From: Henckelia pumila
Taxonomy: Eukaryota > Streptophyta > Magnoliopsida > Lamiales > Gesneriaceae
Direction of reading: 5' to 3'
Length of the DNA stretch: 64,000 nucleotides
Assembly: GCF_033568475.1 (NCBI RefSeq)
Contig: NC_133123.1
Coordinates: forward strand, 3,906,001 to 3,970,000
Part shown: positions 24,077 to 36,300 of the stretch, in pieces
How positions within the stretch are numbered: the first letter of the stretch is position 1
Layout: each line of letters opens with the position of its first letter
Translations under genes and position numbers: made by a program
Notes under the pieces: model-generated
Told to the model about the DNA's origin: nothing
Databases searched by the model: none
The model's input: only the letters and a program-made list of their open reading frames with translations

Positions 24077-26480
24077 ATGCAGCTGCACATCTCTCCGAGC
24101 TTGAGGCATGTTACTTTCTTGCCTGCAAAAAATGTTAGGGAGCTAATCAAAGTGAAGATTGGTTCGAGACGATTGTCGTATAGAATGCTTTTCTATGCTC
24201 TTTTGCTCTTTACCTTTCTTCTACGGTTCATGTTTGTGTTAACTGCAGTTGATACTATTGACGGAGAAGCCAACTGTTCGACAATAGGTATGCCACTTGG
24301 TATCAATATATCTAACATTACAAAAATCTATAATAATTTTTTAATCTTTCTGAGAGTGAGGATACGATTAAATGGTCTCTTGAAATGATGAATGTCCACA
24401 TAAATAACATGGCATGTATATCCAAAAAACCATAAGAAAATAGCGGATGCAGAGTGTAAATTATCGGGCTCCTCTCTTTTCTAGTCCTCGACATTTGATC
24501 CTTGATGTTCAATTTAACTATCAATTTATAGATTCTAGCAGCCATTATCTGGTTTCTCATAAAATCCTGTTTTCTTGATTACATGTAGGTTGCTTGAGGA
24601 AAAAATTAGGCCCGAGAATTATGGGAAGAAGACTTGAATCAACTGTAAGTAAAAGCATAAATTAAATTGCTTCAACATGATGGTTACATAGACATCATGT
24701 AGCATCTGGCAGCATGGAGTTGTGACCCTGAATTCGGAACATAGAAATGATTTCTCTCTATTTGCACGCACGTCTGAATCTAATTTATGAGGGTAAAAAT
24801 ATACTTGGTTCTTGTCAGGTTCCTGAAATAATATACCGAATACTGGAAGAACCCATTAACCAAAGTGAAATACAAGCAGGACAAGAAATTCCCCAAACGC
24901 TGGAAGATTTTATAGCAGAAATAAAGGATGAAAGACCTGATGCTAAGACTTTTGCTGCTAAACTCAAATCTATGGTATTATGCACCAATGTTTAATTCTG
25001 ATTAACTAATTTATCTTGAAATAATTTTCTTTGTCAGGATGAGGATGCTTCAATAAATAAGCTACCTCTATTGCTAGTGACAATGAAAAATGACCTCTGT
25101 ATTTATTACAGGTCTCACTGCTTGAACAAAGAACAAGAACTGCGAAAATTCAGGAATACCTGTATCGCCACGTCGCCTCTAGCAGCATCCCTAAGCAGCT
25201 TCATTGCCTTGCTCTAAGATTAGCAAACGAACACTCTACTAATTCTAATGCTCGACTCCAGATTCCGTCGGCAGAACTTGTACCTGCCCTTGTTGATAAC
25301 TCGTTCTTTCACTTTGTCCTGGCTTCTGACAATATAATCGCATCCGCTGTTGTGGCATCATCACTTGTTCAAAATTCATTGCACCCAGAGAAAGTTGTCC
25401 TACACATAATAACCGATAGAAAGACCTACTACCCAATGCAGGCTTGGTTCTCACTACACCCTTTAACACCTGCAATCATAGAGGTAAAAGCCTTGCATCA
25501 TTTTGATTGGTTTGCGAAGGGGAAGGTCCCGGTTTTGGAGGCAATGGAGAAAGATCAAAAAGTGCGGTCACAGTTTAGGGGTGGTTCATCAGCTATTGTG
25601 GCAAATACTACGGAAAAACCATATATTATCGCGGCAAAGTTACAAGCCCTCAGCCCCAAGTACAATTCATTGATGAATCACATTCGGATACATTTACCCG
25701 AGGTGAGTCTTGAAAATTCGAAATCACATGGCCCTCCAAAGTTCTTGAAAACATTAGTATTGACCGCGTACAAATTTGCTGCAGTTGTTTCCAAGTTTAA
25801 ACAAAGTAGTATTCCTGGACGACGACATTGTGATTCAAACCGATCTTTCACCTTTGTGGGGCATTGATATGAATGGAAAGGTCAATGGGGCGGTTGAAAC
25901 GTGCAAAGGAGAGGACAAATTTGTGATGTCAAAGAAGCTCAAAAGCTATTTGAATTTTTCTCATCCTCTGATAGCAAAGAACTTCGATCCTAATGAATGC
26001 GCATGGGCTTATGGCATGAACATTTTCGATCTAGATGCTTGGAGACGAACAAACATAAGTAAGACATACCATTATTGGCTAGAAGAGGTAAGATCTTAAG
26101 ATCACATCTGGAGACACTTTCTTCATTAAGAGCAGTCAAAATAAAATATGCAGCAATGGTAGATTCTCCAATAACACATTTTCTCACTATTGCAGAATTT
26201 GAAGTCAGATTTAAGTTTGTGGCAGCTTGGAACCTTACCTCCTGGTCTAATATCTTTTCATGGTCATGTCCACATTATTGATCCGTTCTGGCACATGCTT
26301 GGATTAGGGTACCAGGAAAATACTACCTTAACAGATGCTGCCAATGCTGGTGTCATCCACTTCAACGGCAGAGCGAAGCCTTGGCTAGATATAGCATTTC
26401 CACAGCTGCGACCCCTTTGGACAAAATATGTTGACTTCTCTGATAGATTCATAAAGGGCTGTCATATAATGGCATCATAG
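24077..26480 (+). CDS. GAUT12: Galacturonosyltransferase 12 (IRX8), GT8 family
   Basis: Six exons: 24077-24287, 24589-24644, 24819-24974, 25112-25702, 25785-26087, 26196-26480; 533 residues (Arabidopsis GAUT12 has 535). GAUT12/IRX8 is a Golgi type II membrane protein needed for xylan in secondary walls, thought to build the pectic sequence at the xylan reducing end. It begins MQLHISPSLRHVT, with a membrane anchor at about 37-58. The GT8 domain has the metal-binding LDDD (Asp 350-352) and the HxxGxxKPW motif (His 494 to Trp 502). The C-terminus GCHIMAS matches GAUT12 (CHIRAS) better than GAUT13/14, which also share the N-terminus only loosely. All introns have GT-AG borders. Confidence 0.94.
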
Positions 26481-26904
26481 ATAAAATTTATCTATGAAAA
26501 CGATCTTAGTCTCTTTACCCATGTAAATGAGAATGCGGGAAACATGTGTAGAGTTTTTCACAGCTTTTTTGAGATCTCTTTTCTAATAAGTTCTTATCAT
26601 TCTTTCTAATATATTCAAATTTTTGTGCATTCGTATTGGTCAAAGATCCCAACGTCAGGCATCAAAATTCTGGAAACAATCTTGCTATTTTTATGTCTTG
26701 GCAGTTGGCATTTATGAGTAAAGAAACTGAGGGCAGGTAAAAGAAGACAGAATGAATCACAAAAAAGCAAAGCTCAGTTATAAATCAATCAGCGCTTCCA
26801 TTTGTCATATTTCATAGAATTATACAGAAGATCATGAAAGCTCTCAGAGCACCAAATAATAAGATGTCGATCATCGGCAAGCATTCTCAATTATACATTT
26901 TTGC
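26481..26904. other. Convergent 3' flanks
   Basis: Spacer between the tail-to-tail GAUT12 and DUF1995 genes; it should hold both 3' untranslated regions. Nothing else is seen. Confidence 0.5.
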
Positions 26905-27933
26905 TTACTTCTTCCCAGTTACATTTGAAACCAAGTTTTTCAAGAACTTGGCTGATTTTGTAACTGGGGAGTTGATGGCCATGAGATTATACAAAACATT
27001 CTCGACCTCAGTGATGGATGGTCGTGCTTTGAACCTCGAAACAACTCTCAACTGGCCTTCTTCCTCAACCAAAACATTCCATTTCTCACCACTCAAAACA
27101 CCATCTCTCACACACTTAAAGATTACACCTTTCCTCTTACTCAAAATCCCTCTAACCTCCAATCCCATAAACGAATAAACCACCTCGAATGAGCCAACGA
27201 AACCACTCAGCTCATCGAAATCTATCTCTTCTTCAAATGCCCACTTGGGGTTGAAAATCACAACTGGCTTTGGGTATAAGCTGTCAGTAACTGTCTTCAT
27301 AACCGCCAATTGAGAAGCCTCAGGAGCCATGAACACAGCTACATCAGCCGAATTCACAGTTCGGACATCCTCGTCAAGAATTGATGAAATGTCAACGTTT
27401 TGGACAAGAATGCCAGAGGAGCGAGAATCAAAGGCGTTAATGGCAGCTTCGGTTAAGCTCTGGTTAGTCCATAAAATTAAACTTTTGATTTGTGGGCCTT
27501 TTCTTTTAATGGGCATCTTTCCAAATATCTCAACAGCCAATTGAGAAAGCGATGCGGGTGAGTCGTCAATTATCGGAATTTCCACGCGGAATCTTGGTTG
27601 CTTTAGTTTCTTGAGCTTTCCTGCTAGTTTCGGGTTGTTTAGGGGTTTCTCCAAGGTGGATAAAAGTGAAGTCTTGGCTTGGAGAATGGCTTCGTCTTTC
27701 GTAGATGGCGGATTGGAAGAAGATATGGAACATAATGGAGATAGATGCGACATTCTAGATTTTCGCCTAGACTTTCCATTTTTATAGAAGATAAACAGAT
27801 GGGAGCTCTGATTATGCTCGTGCTGCGATGCAAACAAAATTGACAATGAGGGAGATGTAGTTTGTTTGAAATTGGATGAAGGTTTTGAAGTTATGGTAGT
27901 TTGCACAGGAATCTTCAACAGTTTGGAAGCCAT
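26905..27933 (-). CDS. DUF1995 family protein, probably plastid-targeted
   Basis: A single-exon gene of 342 residues, starting at the ATG at 27933 (MASKLLKIP). The first 70 residues are rich in Ser, Thr, Lys and Arg with few acidic residues, typical of a chloroplast transit peptide. The mature part (residues about 80-340) looks like DUF1995: an IEIPIIDDS-type strand near 115, then NPKWAFEEEIDFDEL, VYSFMGLEVRGILSKRKG and a conserved C-terminal RPSITEVENVLYNLM. One known member, LPA3, helps photosystem II assembly, but I cannot assign that role here. It has no introns, unlike its neighbours. Confidence 0.85.
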   Translation of the reverse strand: MASKLLKIPVQTTITSKPSSNFKQTTSPSLSILFASQHEHNQSSHLFIFYKNGKSRRKSRMSHLSPLCSISSSNPPSTKDEAILQAKTSLLSTLEKPLNNPKLAGKLKKLKQPRFRVEIPIIDDSPASLSQLAVEIFGKMPIKRKGPQIKSLILWTNQSLTEAAINAFDSRSSGILVQNVDISSILDEDVRTVNSADVAVFMAPEASQLAVMKTVTDSLYPKPVVIFNPKWAFEEEIDFDELSGFVGSFEVVYSFMGLEVRGILSKRKGVIFKCVRDGVLSGEKWNVLVEEEGQLRVVSRFKARPSITEVENVLYNLMAINSPVTKSAKFLKNLVSNVTGKK

Positions 27934-28575
27934 TGAAGCTGTCAAGAAGAGAAGCCATTCTGTTTGCGAATCGCAGTTGGGAAATATAAATAGCGATAAG
28001 GGAAAACTGAAGGGAAAATTTGAGCCTCAAAAAATCTGGAAATTAGATTAGAATTTGGATTTTCTTTGCTGGTATTGTACAGGTCAACTCAGGTTTAATT
28101 TTTTTAATTTTTTCTTTTTTGAGTGGAGACTCGGGGAATCTAAGCACAGGTTTATGACTAAATTATCTGCGACTCTATGCGACTGAATATTGTTAAACCC
28201 GGCTAAAAAAAGTTGGCAAAAGTTGCATATACAAACTATATGGCCCATGGCCTTTTCATGGCTGTTGTAATCTGGCAACTCCCGAAAATCTCAGTTTTGT
28301 TGGGCGTGGAAACTTATCGATCGAAAAGCAATTTGCTCTGGCGTGCGGGAGAAATTTTATGAAAATGTAAATGCAACATAACAGATTTACTCAAGTTTAC
28401 AAGTAGAGACCATAACAAACTAAATTAAAGTTAAGACAATAGCAATTGTCCCAATTATCCATGAGATCCCAGGCAGAAGGTTCAGCAAAAACTAAAACAG
28501 ATGAGAACATAGACAAATGATGTCAACAATTGGACCACGGCTTGGATGGCACCATTGCAGGATACCTTTGCCAAC
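27934..28575. other. DUF1995 upstream region and bHLH 3' flank
   Basis: Contains the short leader of the DUF1995 gene (27934-28060) and, at its far end, the 3' untranslated region of the bHLH gene (about 28380-28575). No other gene is seen. Confidence 0.5.
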
Positions 28576-30523
28576 TTAGGCAACCGGCGGGCGGAGGACA
28601 TGATCCTGAGAAGTATCAACAGCTGCAGGTGGCATGAACTGCCACATCGCAACTCCAGGGTAACCCATGATAGGCACCAATTTGTTGCCAATGGCTTGGT
28701 TTTGAGCAGCAAATGCAGCGGGAATGGGGGGAGGAGCTGGTAAGAAGCCAGGTTGGTGGGCATTCGTTGTCTTGAGTTGTTGCTCCAGCTTCTCCTTTTC
28801 AGCCTTTAACCTTTGCTTTTCATCACGAAGCTCATTTTTTTCAGCCTATAAGCAAAGCACAGAAGAAAATAGAATGAGATTGATTACAACTCGAAGTCCA
28901 TGATCCATATCAGCAAGTCAACACGGGGAAACACAGAAAACATAGATAGGTTCTTTTTAAATAAGAGAGCTACTAACAGCTAAAATCATCCTTGGATCAT
29001 GACACTGAAAGAGATTCATATGCAAATTGAAATATGAGACAGCCCGGTCCTACCTTAAGCTCCTTAATCTTCTCCTGGAGATTTGAATTTGAGTCTTTCA
29101 GCTTCTGAGCCTCACCTCTCAGCTGAGTCACCATTCGAACAGCATCAACCAAGATGGCAGCCTTGTCTGTTTTGGCAGGTCTACCAGGCTCCAGGACAGC
29201 GCCTAATTCCATAAACCTAAAAAATGCACAATTAAGTCAGTAAGAGTAAAACATAGAAAAAAGCACTGAAACACAAAAGGGCATGTGATTACTTGTCATT
29301 TAGCCGATCCCTCCTTTGTTTTTCTCTGCATGCTTTGGAGCTTGATGGAGTACACAATTCGGTTCGAGATCTTTGAAGAGTAAAAAATGTGAGACAACCA
29401 TAGATCGGTCTTGAGAGAAAAGACTTGACCAAGTAAACATCAATACAGTATTATATTCACATCACATTATAATTTGATTGTCATTATAATTTGTTCACAA
29501 ATAATTTTTGATACTTAGCCCCCACTCACAAAATCCCCCCATCAAATTCAGAATTAGGATACAGAGTGGAACTGGCCACCTCCTTTCTTTTTAACAAAAG
29601 CCAAACTTATCGTACCTCTTTTTTGAGCCAGTTTCCTTCTGAACCCCTGATTCTTCAAATGAGCCGCCATCAATTTCCTCGCTAACAGCAGATATAATGA
29701 AAATATAAATAACACTATGACAGTGATAGATATTGCTTACTGCGTGAAAAGACGAAGAAAATAAAAGAAGTACAATGAAACAAGACTGATGCAGCTGTGT
29801 ATAAATTGTAATTCTTCGGAACCATAACAAAGCAATCAAGTACAACAACAGGTTAGGTGCTCAACGTTCTCATGTTATGGCGAATAAAAGACCATCACCA
29901 TCCATAGAAATTTCAAGTACATACTACATAGCATCTTTCTCTCTCACAATATGACGAATTAAATGGATTATTAGACTTGAGCAATTCACTTAACAATTTG
30001 TTCTCTCAATCCCATCAACGAAAAGAACTTCAAAGTAAATACTCGAAGTACCAAGAAAATCCTCGATATATCCTGACAAATACAGGAACCCCAATAAATA
30101 CCTGTAAAAAGATAAATAAAACCATGCCGAGAATGGAAACATTGGGTGGTGACCGGTGCACCCCTTGGACCCAACGTACTAAAATTTCGTAGCTAATTTG
30201 TAAGAATATTGGAGCTCCACCCCCACCCCACCCCACCCCACTCCCCACCCCAACCCCCGCCGCGGCCCTTCATATCTATCCCACCTCTTCCGAAAAGCGC
30301 GATTGTCATAAATGAAATGAAAAAAACTCGCCAAAGATTAAATCTTTATCGATTACAAGAACGAAGGAGTCATAATCTTGAAGTACCCGACATTCGAGGA
30401 GCCGTTCAAGGCCTGCACGGACCAAGAAAACCCAGAATTTGGAGCAGATAAATTGGCATCGAGAACAGGGATGTCCTCAAACCCATAATCGTAAAGCCAA
30501 TTCGTGTTCTCCGGAGAAACCAT
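28576..30523 (-). CDS. ILR3: bHLH transcription factor, ILR3/bHLH105-like (clade IVc)
   Basis: Five exons, in transcription order 30387-30523, 29616-29681, 29293-29370, 29054-29216, 28576-28845; 237 residues (Arabidopsis ILR3 has 234). Clade IVc bHLH factors act in the nucleus in iron-deficiency signalling, forming dimers with each other and with PYE-type partners. It starts MVSPENTNW. The basic region KACREKQRRDR is at 80-90, followed by the helix-loop-helix (to about 127) and a leucine-rich zipper (about 128-165, KIKELKAEKNELRDEKQRLK). The hallmark C-terminus (VAMWQFMPPAAVDTSQDH, then VLRPPVA) is present. ILR3 is favoured over bHLH115 by MELGAVLEPG and VRMVTQLRGEAQ. Intron 1 holds a G-rich run (30212-30262). 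Confidence 0.93.
30212..30262 (-). other. G-quadruplex-prone tract in intron 1 of the ILR3-like gene
   Basis: On the gene's own (minus) strand there are about seven runs of four or five G separated by one to three bases, so the pre-mRNA itself could fold into a G-quadruplex. It lies about 125 bp downstream of the exon 1 donor site (30386). Confidence 0.8.
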
Positions 30524-33388
30524 TTCCGATCAGCAGCCAGTAAACGGGGTAAACCCTTGAAAGAGATAGATTCCAACAAAGCAAAAGGTATTGATGGACG
30601 CGAGGGGATCGATTGGGCGTTTGCGGAAATGATTTGAGAAGAAAATTGGTTCTCACGTGAGTCGAAAGAAGAAATTGGAAATCAAATTGGGAAAAGGGTT
30701 TTTTTTTTTAAAAAAAAATAATAATTTACTATTACAACAGTTTATGGTAAATCAGAAGCTAAATGGGATTTCTAAATAATAATTATATTAATTAATTATA
30801 ATAATAAATCTAAAGGAGATTCCCCAGAGGAATAAGCCAGCAGCCACAGCAAGTGGCGACGCACTATTGTCTCCACTCACTTGGAGCCAAACATGGTTAA
30901 AAATTAAAATGTGCATACCTTTCATAATGCTTTAAAACAATTTTGCATTGCATATAAATAATTCTATGAGCATGTTGGTTGAATTAAAAGCTCAATATCA
31001 AATACTTGTTCGACTTCGATTATAATTAGTTAAATTGCAAATATTTACGCTACTTTTTTTATAAAAAAAAATCGATGAATAAAATTATAACATATCTGAA
31101 ATCAAACTCTCAAATTCAATATTGTCATATTCGATACTTAATTGTCACAATCTATTATTCTAAAAACAAAATCAAAATATTTGGCAAATTGTCTTAGTTG
31201 CCCTTTGGTTGGTCATCCAGCATTGGTAATTTGGGTTAAATGTCGAGGTGTCTGGTTCCCATTTGTGAATAGTGATGAAAAAAAAGGATTGAAGACGTGT
31301 GGTTCCAATGTCTTTAGGAAAATGATGCTCAATTATTGTCGCCTTGTATTTTCTACTCGTGTCATGCCAAAGAACTCAAATGTGGGTGTCGAACATTAAA
31401 TTAGTATTTTAAAAAAAGAACCCATAGAGATATGATAAATGACGAGGAATAAGAACCAATGTTTTAGTCTATATATAATTAATAATAATTTTAAAAATTA
31501 AGGGTTTTGTAATTTGCAATTTTGTATGACTTTCGTTGAACTATATATTCCATTCTACAATCGACATTTTCGTTTGATGCTGAACGATGTATAAATCTAT
31601 GCTACTCTGAATCAGGGTACTATTCATTCATTTGAATCTTATTAGTTAGCGGCGGAGGAAAACAATCAGTAGATAAATTGTCTCCTTTTGAAATTTACAT
31701 GTATGCATTTGTGTTAGATATTAAATAAAATAAAGCTTAATTCAATATATAATTTATTTTTTTTAATAATTATAGATTTTTTCATTGTATTCCTGTTGCT
31801 GAGACAATAACTAAAAAAATTCCTAAATAATTAATTACTTAGAGTATTATTTTTTTTTTACAAAGCCTCAAATTTAAGATATTGAAATGAGATGAGCTTC
31901 CCACGTCAAAAATATATATATATATATATATATGTTAAAGAAAATTCTTATGAGTGCTATTAACAAAATTCAGTAAATAACAAATGAAAAAAAAAACGCA
32001 ACTAATTTTTTTTTTGATGACATGCTATCGTCAGCAGCTACAAGATGACTTCACCGTTATTCTTTTAATGGTGTGTCGCATCCTAATTCCCAAGTCTTAT
32101 TGCTAGTTCTAAATTGGGGAGTTGCTATATATTGAACAACTCAGCTAGAGTATATATTTTATTTAGCATCTTCATCATATAATAAATTTGTTTTTTTAAA
32201 AAGAATTATAAAAATATATACATTTGTTTTTGCTTTAAATGTGATGATAATTGTGCATTACATTAATGAATTTCCAATACTATGATCTAAAACTAAAAGA
32301 AAAGAAAGGAGAAAATGATTAAAAACTAAGCAAATACCATCACTTCTGGTTTCAGATCTTTCAAATCGTCCCCGTAGAAGACCAAGAGTCCAAGACTCAA
32401 TTTTTTTTCATCCAATAAAAAAGATTAATTCTTCATAAAAATAGGAGGTACCCATTTTCTCTTCTCTGGGTGTCTATGTATCAATAGTAAGCATTTCTTC
32501 GTTTGAATCGCGCCCTTATGTAACTATTCCATGAAAAATTGCAACTTTAAGAGCATGTTGGAAGATGATACGTTCCATTTAAATGGTCAAACTTCATAAA
32601 ATTTTGCTTGGTAATCAGTATTTAAAGAAGAAAATAAAATCGAGATGGTAATCGATGATATTGTTAAGGCACAAACTTTTTAAGAATCAGGTGACATGCC
32701 CAAATAACAATATCTTTTATCTCCACCATTGATTTATGGCTCTCACCTCATTAGATCCATCTGCATCCCCCTTTGATAGTTTTTTTAATAATTGGTGGTG
32801 TCACCCAAAAAATATTTAAAAAAAAACGAGAACAAAATTTCAACTATCAAAACAAATATATTTTGGCATTTGTGGAAAGTGATGTGTGGAATCCATACAA
32901 AAAAAGTAAAGAAGTGAGCATGGCCTCCATTTTATTCAATAATTTCTTTTTCTTTTTTAAATGAAAGGTGTTTCCAAAATCACGCCTTGCTGCCCACTAG
33001 CCTAATCTAATATTAATTCTCAGGAAGCAGGCACAAGAGCTCATTTCAATCTACCATTCTCAAAGCTTAAAAACATTCAAAAGCAAAACTCAAATCACAT
33101 GATTTCTTGGCAAGAACTAGAGTTCAAGAAAATATGAGTTTACAATTGAACATGAGATGCTAAAAACATTGATAATTATGGAAGTTATCGTTACAAACTA
33201 CAGAGGCTTACACCATCCCTGGTGTAGCTGGTTACATAGCCAAGTATTGTACTCCTTACACTATACAAATTATAAGCAACTGCTGTTAAAAGGCGCCTTC
33301 AGCCATCATGTTAAAAAAACTCAAATGCCACAAGTTTTCATAAATGTTTCACTCAATTTCCTAACAATGTAACTGATCAATATATTAC
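30524..33388. other. Spacer between the bHLH and kinesin genes
   Basis: The first 180 bp are leader and proximal promoter of the bHLH gene. The rest is AT-rich with a (TA)n microsatellite at 31911-31933 and no convincing gene. The last 300 bp should hold the kinesin 3' untranslated region. A 63-codon frame near 32773 has no recognisable features. Confidence 0.5.
31911..31933. repeat. (TA)n microsatellite
   Basis: About eleven TA units in an AT-rich intergenic spacer. Confidence 0.9.
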
Positions 33389-36300
33389 CTAACCGATGCT
33401 CAGACGAGAATCTGTAGTTCTTAAATTGGTTTGTCTCCTAGGGATGCCGATTTCGCAAGCATTGACCCTTGCTGCAAAACGAAGTGAACATAGAGATTCA
33501 CCCGTAGAAGAAGGATCTGGTGACACGTTGACAAACATCAAAGTCTTTGAATCTCCACCTAAGCAAGGCTGGAGAAAGGAAAAAACAATGCAAGATCAGT
33601 TTAAACACAATCTTGGTTTCACAATCAAAGAAAAAGAGATGAGTTGGCCTAAATCAGAGGGAAATTTTGCTAACGTCGCTGCTGCTGCCCTCCTCCTCCA
33701 GGCTCCAATGGCTCAAATTCATTTATCATGTGGGGTCCATGAAAAATGCGTAAAACCCCACGTGGCCAAGAAATATTTGATTTTGGCCTTAAAAATCAGT
33801 GGCGTATCACTTAAGGTAGGATCCAGATTACAGCACAAATTACCTGGAGAAGATAGGTAAGTTTGGAATTCCTAAACGGTATATGCTCCTCCTTTTTAGC
33901 CAAGGCAAAAATGACATCGCTAAGAGATGACAGGCTCTTATTGATAGCCTGATATATATAGTCATATAAAAAGGTAAATCAGTCAAGACCAAGCCATAAA
34001 CCATGAAAAAAAAGTTGAAGATAATTGTTGTTTGGTTACACCTGTGTTTCTTTCAGTCTATCCCCAGTCGAACCACTTTTAGATAGACGCTCACTACCAG
34101 CTAGGTCAATTAAATTAAGCACACCTTGAACTTGTTGATCGGTGCCCTAAAAATACAAAAAATTAAAATGTAGGATTGGAAGCCATGTAAGTTGAAAACC
34201 AAAGTTTTGAATGACCAAAGCAAGTGCAAATACCTCATTAACACCCATTATTCGCAAGGTGAAGACAAAATGGCTCCTTGAAGACTGTTCATTCATTTGA
34301 GTTTTTCCTACAGACCTGGAAACACAAAAAAAAAAGATTTTCGAAAAGAGGGAAAAGATCAACCTCTTGAAGTGACTGTAATAGAATAATCCAAAGATCA
34401 TAAGGTGTAAGAGAATCCTAAACTCATATTACAGATTTTCATCAATTTCACCACCAAAAGTCGGTATTTAAAAATTATGATACACATAAAAAAATTCAAT
34501 GTCAGAACCACTTGAATTAACAATTCATTTCCAAGTTATGAAGGTCTAAAAATCATAAAAGTACAGGGGCTTTACCTGCTTTGCGCCGCACGCTCTAAAA
34601 GATAGGAAACCTCCCTGCTACTTCGAACATCCACGATTGTAAGATCAGAGACGCTTGTGTTGCCATTCGCATCATGCTTGATGGCATATTGCTTTCCAGC
34701 ATTATCCAGTCGTGACGCATCAAAACCTGTTCTATTTGGTGCCAACAAATCTCGTACTGTTTCATTATATATTTCAAGCATTGACACCTGCAAAGTAAAT
34801 AATTTGAACATGTTACACATCTTTTAGAGGCGAGGCAGACTGTAAACAAATTACTCACTTGCATCTCATACTTCCATCCCTGAGATTGAAGAATTTGCCT
34901 TGTTTCAAACACTTGCTCGAGTGATCGTGGAATCAAACCTTTATGATCTTGGATTCCCGGTGTGCCCATCATTGTGTACGTTTTGCCCGAACCTGTTTGT
35001 CCATAGGCAAAGATACATACCTGATTGAAAGTGTAGTCAAATCAGTATGATTTTATCATTTTATTGCATTAACTTCTCACTGACAATAAAAAACAAATCA
35101 TTCTTCACACAAATCTAATCCTTACAAATAGCAAACTAAAATAAAAATTGCTTGTTCAGCTCGCTGCTTCTTAAGGAGGCTCAACATATAAAACCCTCAG
35201 TCATAACCATATTATGAGCAATGAATAAACTCTCCCAAAACAAGAAAAGCTTGCGGTTTCAAACTAAATTGAAGTTGATTGGTCCTCAAATGTTGTTCTA
35301 TGTAAGTATAAATACCTTATAACCATCCAAGGCACTCTGCACAAGCTGTGATATCTCCACAAAAACATCCTCTTGAGACGCATCGGGCATGAAAACTTTG
35401 TCATAAGAAAAAGAATGCTTTTGCCCTTCAATAAAATAAAAACAACAGTAAATTAGGTGATATATTGGGAAAAAGTATGAAGGATAGTTCGGACAAGATA
35501 GTTTACAGTTGTTTGGCAATGCAGACTACTCACCATTTTGACATAAATCAATGCATCGTCCCTGTGTTTCCATTGATGTTGGAAACGACAGAATTTTGTT
35601 GTCAGATGCAGCTTCATCGGCTAACAGAGGACGCACCCGACAGAATACACGGATATTTCCTTTCAGCTCCTGCGTTAACAAAAGGATTTTGTTTTGTTAA
35701 ATGGCTAAATTATTTCTGCAAAACAAAAAATTTAGAAGGATAGATTTAATTAGTAATGATTGCAAAATAATACCAAAATGGTGTTATGAAGTTTCTTCCG
35801 GAGTTTCTCTCCTTCGATGATCTTCATATCAGCTTCTACTAATCGATTCTGCAGCTGGAGGATTAAAGAATTTTGCTCCTCGAACTCACGCCTAGATTCC
35901 ATCGCCGATAAATCAGAAATCTGCAAAATGATTCATGAGATCAGTAGCTACATTTTGTATCAAGATTGAAAAGAATCAAACTGTTAAAAATTAAACCTGA
36001 AATTTCTTCTGCGCCAAAGATAGTTGCTCTTGTAGTCGTTTATTTTCCTCACTTTGAGCCATGCATGTAGACTTAAAAAAATAAATTTTAGTTGAATTTG
36101 TATTCTAGATATAACATGAGTAACAAAATGTGAAATCAAAACCTCAAGATTATTTGCTGATGCCTCCAGTGCTTCCAACTGTGCACCGTATTCTCCAGTA
36201 TTTTCTTTATATTTCTCTACTTCCTCTGTTAAAGCACTAACTTGCAACAACTGGCGGTCACGATCATCTCTGACTTGTTGCAGATCACTTCTCAAACAAG

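Noticed and set aside
27934-27945. Start of the DUF1995 protein four codons earlier
   Set aside because: The codon there is TTG; the first ATG is at 27933.
31142-31399. An 85-codon frame in the spacer
   Set aside because: No homology, motif or splice context; it is compatible with chance in this spacer.
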